Assembly (NCBI GenBank): GCA_019635695.1
Contig: JAHBYZ010000004.1
Coordinates: 1-64,000 of the forward strand
Source: Rhizobiaceae bacterium
GTDB taxonomy: Bacteria; Pseudomonadota; Alphaproteobacteria; Rhizobiales; Rhizobiaceae
DNA length: 64,000 nucleotides
Reading direction: 5' to 3'
In this document: in pieces, positions 61,095 through 64,000 of the stretch
Numbering within the stretch: position 1 is the stretch's first letter
How the letters are laid out: every line of letters begins with the position of its first letter
Program-made: the position numbers and the translations under genes
Notes under the pieces: generated by a model
Databases searched by the model: none
Told to the model about the DNA's origin: nothing
Seen by the model: the letters and a program-made list of their open reading frames with translations, nothing else

Positions 61095-63887
61095 TCATTC
61101 GGCCGCGATCGCCGAATCCAGCTTCTGCAATTCAGCGCGCAGCATGTCGGGGATAAAGGCATCGGACGGTGCGAGGGTGCCGTTTTCCTGCATGGCAAGC
61201 GCGATATCCAACGCTCTTTGGAGATTTGCCTGAGCATCGCTCCCTGCCTGCGCAAGCTTGAAAAGTGAAACGACCAGTCCCCGCCTCCAATCAACGTTTC
61301 CTGGGTCAAGCGCGGCGAGCCGCTGCGCGACGGCGAACCCAGCCTCATACGCCGAAAGCGCGGCTTCGTGATTCCGTTGCGCGAGATGCATGTCACCGAC
61401 CTTGCTGTGGCTGACGGCGAGATCGTGTTGCCGCGCTGCAATTCCGGCATCGCGCGCCACCAGACGCTCACGGATGGCCAGGCTCTCCTCATAGGCAAGC
61501 AGCGCACCTTGGAAGTCGCCCTTCGCGGCGCGAACATCGCCGACCCGGTCCTGGCTGATCGAAAGGCCGCGCTGCCATTCTGCGTTTTCTGCATCGCGTG
61601 CAGCCAGTTGCTTGCTTATCGAAAGTCCAAGCTCATAGGCGGAAAGAGCCTCAGCGTGTCGGCGCTGAGCCATTCGGACGCTGCCGATTCTGTCATAGCT
61701 GATCGATAGGTCGCGCTGCCAATCGGCGTTCTCGGGGTCCAGTTCGACCAGGCTTTGCATAATGGCAGCCATCCTGCCGTAGTCTTCGCCCGCGCCATCG
61801 AGGTCTCCATTGGCAGCGCGCAGCTTCCCGACGTTTTCATGCGTGGCGGCGAGGTCACGCTGATGATTGGCATTTTCCGGATCCAGTGAAGCGAGCCGGG
61901 CAATGATCTCGCGGCTGGCTTCGTGGTCGTTCAGCGCACCGGCAAGGTCGCCGCGTGCGAGCCGCACGTCTCCGAACGTGCTTAGGCTTACTGCCAAACC
62001 GCGCTGCCACCGCATGTTGCGTGGATCGCTGGTTGCGAGTCGCTCGGCGACCTCCGCGCCTAGCCGGTAGGCTTCGAATGCGCCCGACAGATCGCCCCGG
62101 GCGACGAGAATTTGGCCCGTCCGTTGGTGTGCGACCGAGAGCGTGTTTAGCGCCTCGCTGTCGTCTTGGTCTCCCACCGACAAGCGCATTATCGCGGCGT
62201 GGCTTGCATTATAGGCGGCTAGCGCCGCTCCCAGATCGCCCTGCCGCATCATCGCGTCGCCGACGCTGCCGTGAGCGACTGCGAGGGTTTTCAGCCATTC
62301 CGGATCGTATGGCGCAGCCGCCGTCTCCCGCTCGCCGATGTCGCGGGCGGACTCGAAAGCGGCCCGCGCACCGGCGACATCTCCGCGCGCCAGATTCATG
62401 GCGCCTTTCCAGTGATAGCTTGCCGCCAGGTCGCGCTGGCGGGCCGGGTTGTCTGGATCGATCTCGGTTCGTATGAGGGCGATGTCGTGCATCTTCTCGT
62501 AGGCGGCGGTTGCGGCCACGGTGTCGCCGACGGTTCTGTTGAGTTCGGCAATCCGCCAATAGCTCATGTAGTGGCGCAGCCAGTCCGCATCGGTGATGTC
62601 TTCGCTCCGGAATTCCTCGTACAGCGCCGCGGCGCGCCCGTAGTCTTTGATTGCCCGCTGGTAGCGCAGGTCCGTCCGCGCCGTGCCACCCGCGATGAAA
62701 TGCGTGGCGGCCTCAGAAAGCGTCCGCTGCACATAGTTTGCGCGTAGCGTTTCACGCGACGACGCATCTGCCGCCGCGGCCTCTTCGAGCCGCCCCAGCG
62801 CGGCCTCGACGGCGCCGAGCGAAAGTTGCCGCTCCGCTTCCTGCCGCAGGGCAGCAACCTGAGGATCGGAAGCGGACAGGCCGCGCAGTTCCTCGCGCAC
62901 CTTGACAAAAGCGGCCGCCGACTCCGCCAGCTTCGCTGCGCGCTCGCCCGCCGGCAGCGCCGACAACTCGTTTTCGACCAGCGCCGCATAGAGCGGCGCA
63001 AGCGGCATCGAATGCGCCGCCGCCACCGCCTCGACTTCGTCGCGCACCGCCGGCGTCACATCCGCCATCGCAAGCAGCAGTCGCTCGCGTTCGGGAATAA
63101 CGCCTGTCTGCGCGGCGAAGAACATCGCCGGCAGGCCGCTTTCAACATAGGGAAGCTGCGTACCCCCGGAAAGATCGTAGATCTCCTGTTGCACGAGCGT
63201 CAGGACCGACCTGATCTCCAGCCCGTCCGTCGGCAGGTACTTGGCGAGCGCGCTCGTGAAGGGAGAGTGATCCCCGGCGCCGTCGGCGGCCGTCTCCCCA
63301 GGCGCTGCGGCGAAGGCAAAGAGCACGTTCTCCGACCGGCCCATGCGACCCAGGCCAGGCCGCGTCATCTCCTGCACCCGCGGGGGCACGAGAGTGGCAG
63401 CCCCGCGTGTTTCGCCCGCGGCCGTCGCGCCGAACGGATCGTCGCGGCACGCGTCGAGGATGATAAGGACTATCGGTGCAACCGCGGCCACTGCCTTGCG
63501 CACTTCGTCGAGCGGAAGGCTGGTTGCGTCCAGCCGTTCCAGCGAGGACGCATCGGCGTCGACGGGCAGGAGGCGGTTGTAGCCGCCGATCTCCACTCCA
63601 TGGCCGGCGAAGAAGACCAGTGCGACGTCGGCGCCGGCCGCGTCGGTGACGAAGTCGTCGAGCGCGCGGCGCATGCGCCTTAAATCCCGATTCTGCTCGG
63701 CAAACACCTCGAAGCCTAGGTGTCTCAGGACGTCTTCAACCTCGCGCGCGTCGTTCACCGCGTTGGCAAGGGGACGCAACTGCCGGTATTCGTCGGCGCC
63801 GAAAACCAGCGCGACGCGCCTTTCCGCAAGTGCGGCGGACGACAGGACTATCACCACGAAAAGTGCCAGCGCCGCGCGCAGCATCAT
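61095..63887 (-). CDS. Secreted caspase-fold (peptidase C14) protein with tandem TPR-like repeats
   Basis: A 930-residue precursor. A signal peptide (LRAALALFVVIVLSSAALA) precedes a caspase-like domain at about 24-240: RVALVFGADEYRQLRPLANA, the catalytic His96 in FFAGHGVEIGG and Cys147 in ILDACRDDPF, so the dyad is complete. A helical linker (about 270-470) leads to nine tandem units of exactly 48 residues (477-908) with consensus DPxNxxWQRDL and a GDxxxAL core, each a TPR-like helix pair. It should act in the periplasm as a regulated Arg/Lys-type peptidase or a pseudo-signalling scaffold. It is convergent with dksA. The substrate is unknown. Confidence 0.88.
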   Translation of the reverse strand: MMLRAALALFVVIVLSSAALAERRVALVFGADEYRQLRPLANAVNDAREVEDVLRHLGFEVFAEQNRDLRRMRRALDDFVTDAAGADVALVFFAGHGVEIGGYNRLLPVDADASSLERLDATSLPLDEVRKAVAAVAPIVLIILDACRDDPFGATAAGETRGAATLVPPRVQEMTRPGLGRMGRSENVLFAFAAAPGETAADGAGDHSPFTSALAKYLPTDGLEIRSVLTLVQQEIYDLSGGTQLPYVESGLPAMFFAAQTGVIPERERLLLAMADVTPAVRDEVEAVAAAHSMPLAPLYAALVENELSALPAGERAAKLAESAAAFVKVREELRGLSASDPQVAALRQEAERQLSLGAVEAALGRLEEAAAADASSRETLRANYVQRTLSEAATHFIAGGTARTDLRYQRAIKDYGRAAALYEEFRSEDITDADWLRHYMSYWRIAELNRTVGDTVAATAAYEKMHDIALIRTEIDPDNPARQRDLAASYHWKGAMNLARGDVAGARAAFESARDIGERETAAAPYDPEWLKTLAVAHGSVGDAMMRQGDLGAALAAYNASHAAIMRLSVGDQDDSEALNTLSVAHQRTGQILVARGDLSGAFEAYRLGAEVAERLATSDPRNMRWQRGLAVSLSTFGDVRLARGDLAGALNDHEASREIIARLASLDPENANHQRDLAATHENVGKLRAANGDLDGAGEDYGRMAAIMQSLVELDPENADWQRDLSISYDRIGSVRMAQRRHAEALSAYELGLSISKQLAARDAENAEWQRGLSISQDRVGDVRAAKGDFQGALLAYEESLAIRERLVARDAGIAARQHDLAVSHSKVGDMHLAQRNHEAALSAYEAGFAVAQRLAALDPGNVDWRRGLVVSLFKLAQAGSDAQANLQRALDIALAMQENGTLAPSDAFIPDMLRAELQKLDSAIAAE
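61164..62459 (-). repeat. Nine in-register 144-bp coding repeats (48 residues each)
   Basis: Nine units start at residues 477, 525, 573, 621, 669, 717, 765, 813 and 861 of the caspase-fold protein without a single insertion or deletion. They share (D/A)P-x-N-x-x-W-Q-R-D/G-L at the start and G-D-x-x-x-A-L at about residue 26. Units 4-7 and 9 are closest to each other. Confidence 0.9.
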
Positions 63888-64000
63888 TGAGCCTCGACTT
63901 GTTGCCAGGGCAACCATCGTGGGGGAGCGGGGCGGAAACAAGACGGACCGAAGATCGATCCGGGGCGCCGCGCGGCCGCTCTCGTCCACGGCGAGAGGGG

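Noticed and set aside
61164..62459. CRISPR-like array
   Set aside because: The 144-bp period is coding repeats within one open frame; units are diverged in sequence and there are no short identical repeats with spacers.

Overview
The window is GC-rich, gene-dense chromosomal DNA from an alphaproteobacterium of the order Hyphomicrobiales (Rhizobiales), most likely close to Phyllobacteriaceae/Mesorhizobium. The basis is lineage-typical genes: a PopZ-like polar organiser, a giant growth-pole-ring (GPR/RgsE-like) protein, the AcpXL very-long-chain fatty acid cluster for lipid A, the iron regulator RirA with its exact three-cysteine signature, hmuPSTUV haem uptake, a DUF2865 protein and a single-cysteine DksA. 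No rRNA, tRNA, CRISPR array, insertion sequence, phage or plasmid gene was seen. It reads as core chromosome, and no gap between genes exceeds about 250 bases.

Layout. 0-3.2 kb: pcm, tolC and popZ. 3.2-7.1 kb (minus): an acpXL-fabF2XL-fabF1XL-adhXL cluster that builds the C28-type acyl chain of lipid A; its second ketosynthase lacks catalytic residues, and the partner genes fabZXL and lpxXL are not here. 7.2-13.1 kb: phosphatase, AEC transporter, aldehyde dehydrogenase, aldose epimerase, and a FixH-like/dihaem cytochrome pair. 13.1-17.3 kb: divergent putR-putA for proline catabolism. 17.3-26.5 kb: a haem island with two divergent transcription units (receptor-unknown-unknown-tonB-unknown-haem monooxygenase on minus; hmuP-S-T-U-V on plus) closed by convergent rirA. 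Short palindromic motifs matching RirA (TGA-N9-TCA) and Irr boxes lie in its control regions.

26.6-41.4 kb: mixed metabolism (DUF445, FMN hydroxy-acid oxidase, hydrolase, two MFS transporters, gltX, DUF2865, malic enzyme, FAH hydrolase, an SDR without the usual YxxxK, an LpxH-like phosphoesterase, dipeptide epimerase). 41.4-45.5 kb: a four-gene Mla/Mce-type lipid ABC transporter with a PqiC-like lipoprotein, ended by a strong two-way terminator. 45.6-50.8 kb: the 1741-residue GPR/RgsE-like gene. 51.0-54.3 kb: HPt protein, [2Fe-2S] ferredoxin, DUF922 protease-like protein and folP-folB-folK. 54.3-61.1 kb: Kef-type antiporter, small monooxygenase, secreted protein, the YcjX/YcjF pair, SixA-like phosphatase and dksA. 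61.1-63.9 kb: a secreted caspase-fold protein with nine tandem 48-residue repeats in exact register.

The most interesting points are the haem operon with three unassigned small proteins and no exbBD, the combined Irr/RirA control region of rirA, the ketosynthase/chain-length-factor-like pair, and the caspase-repeat protein. Function calls rest on motifs read by eye and knowledge of the families; no database search was run.
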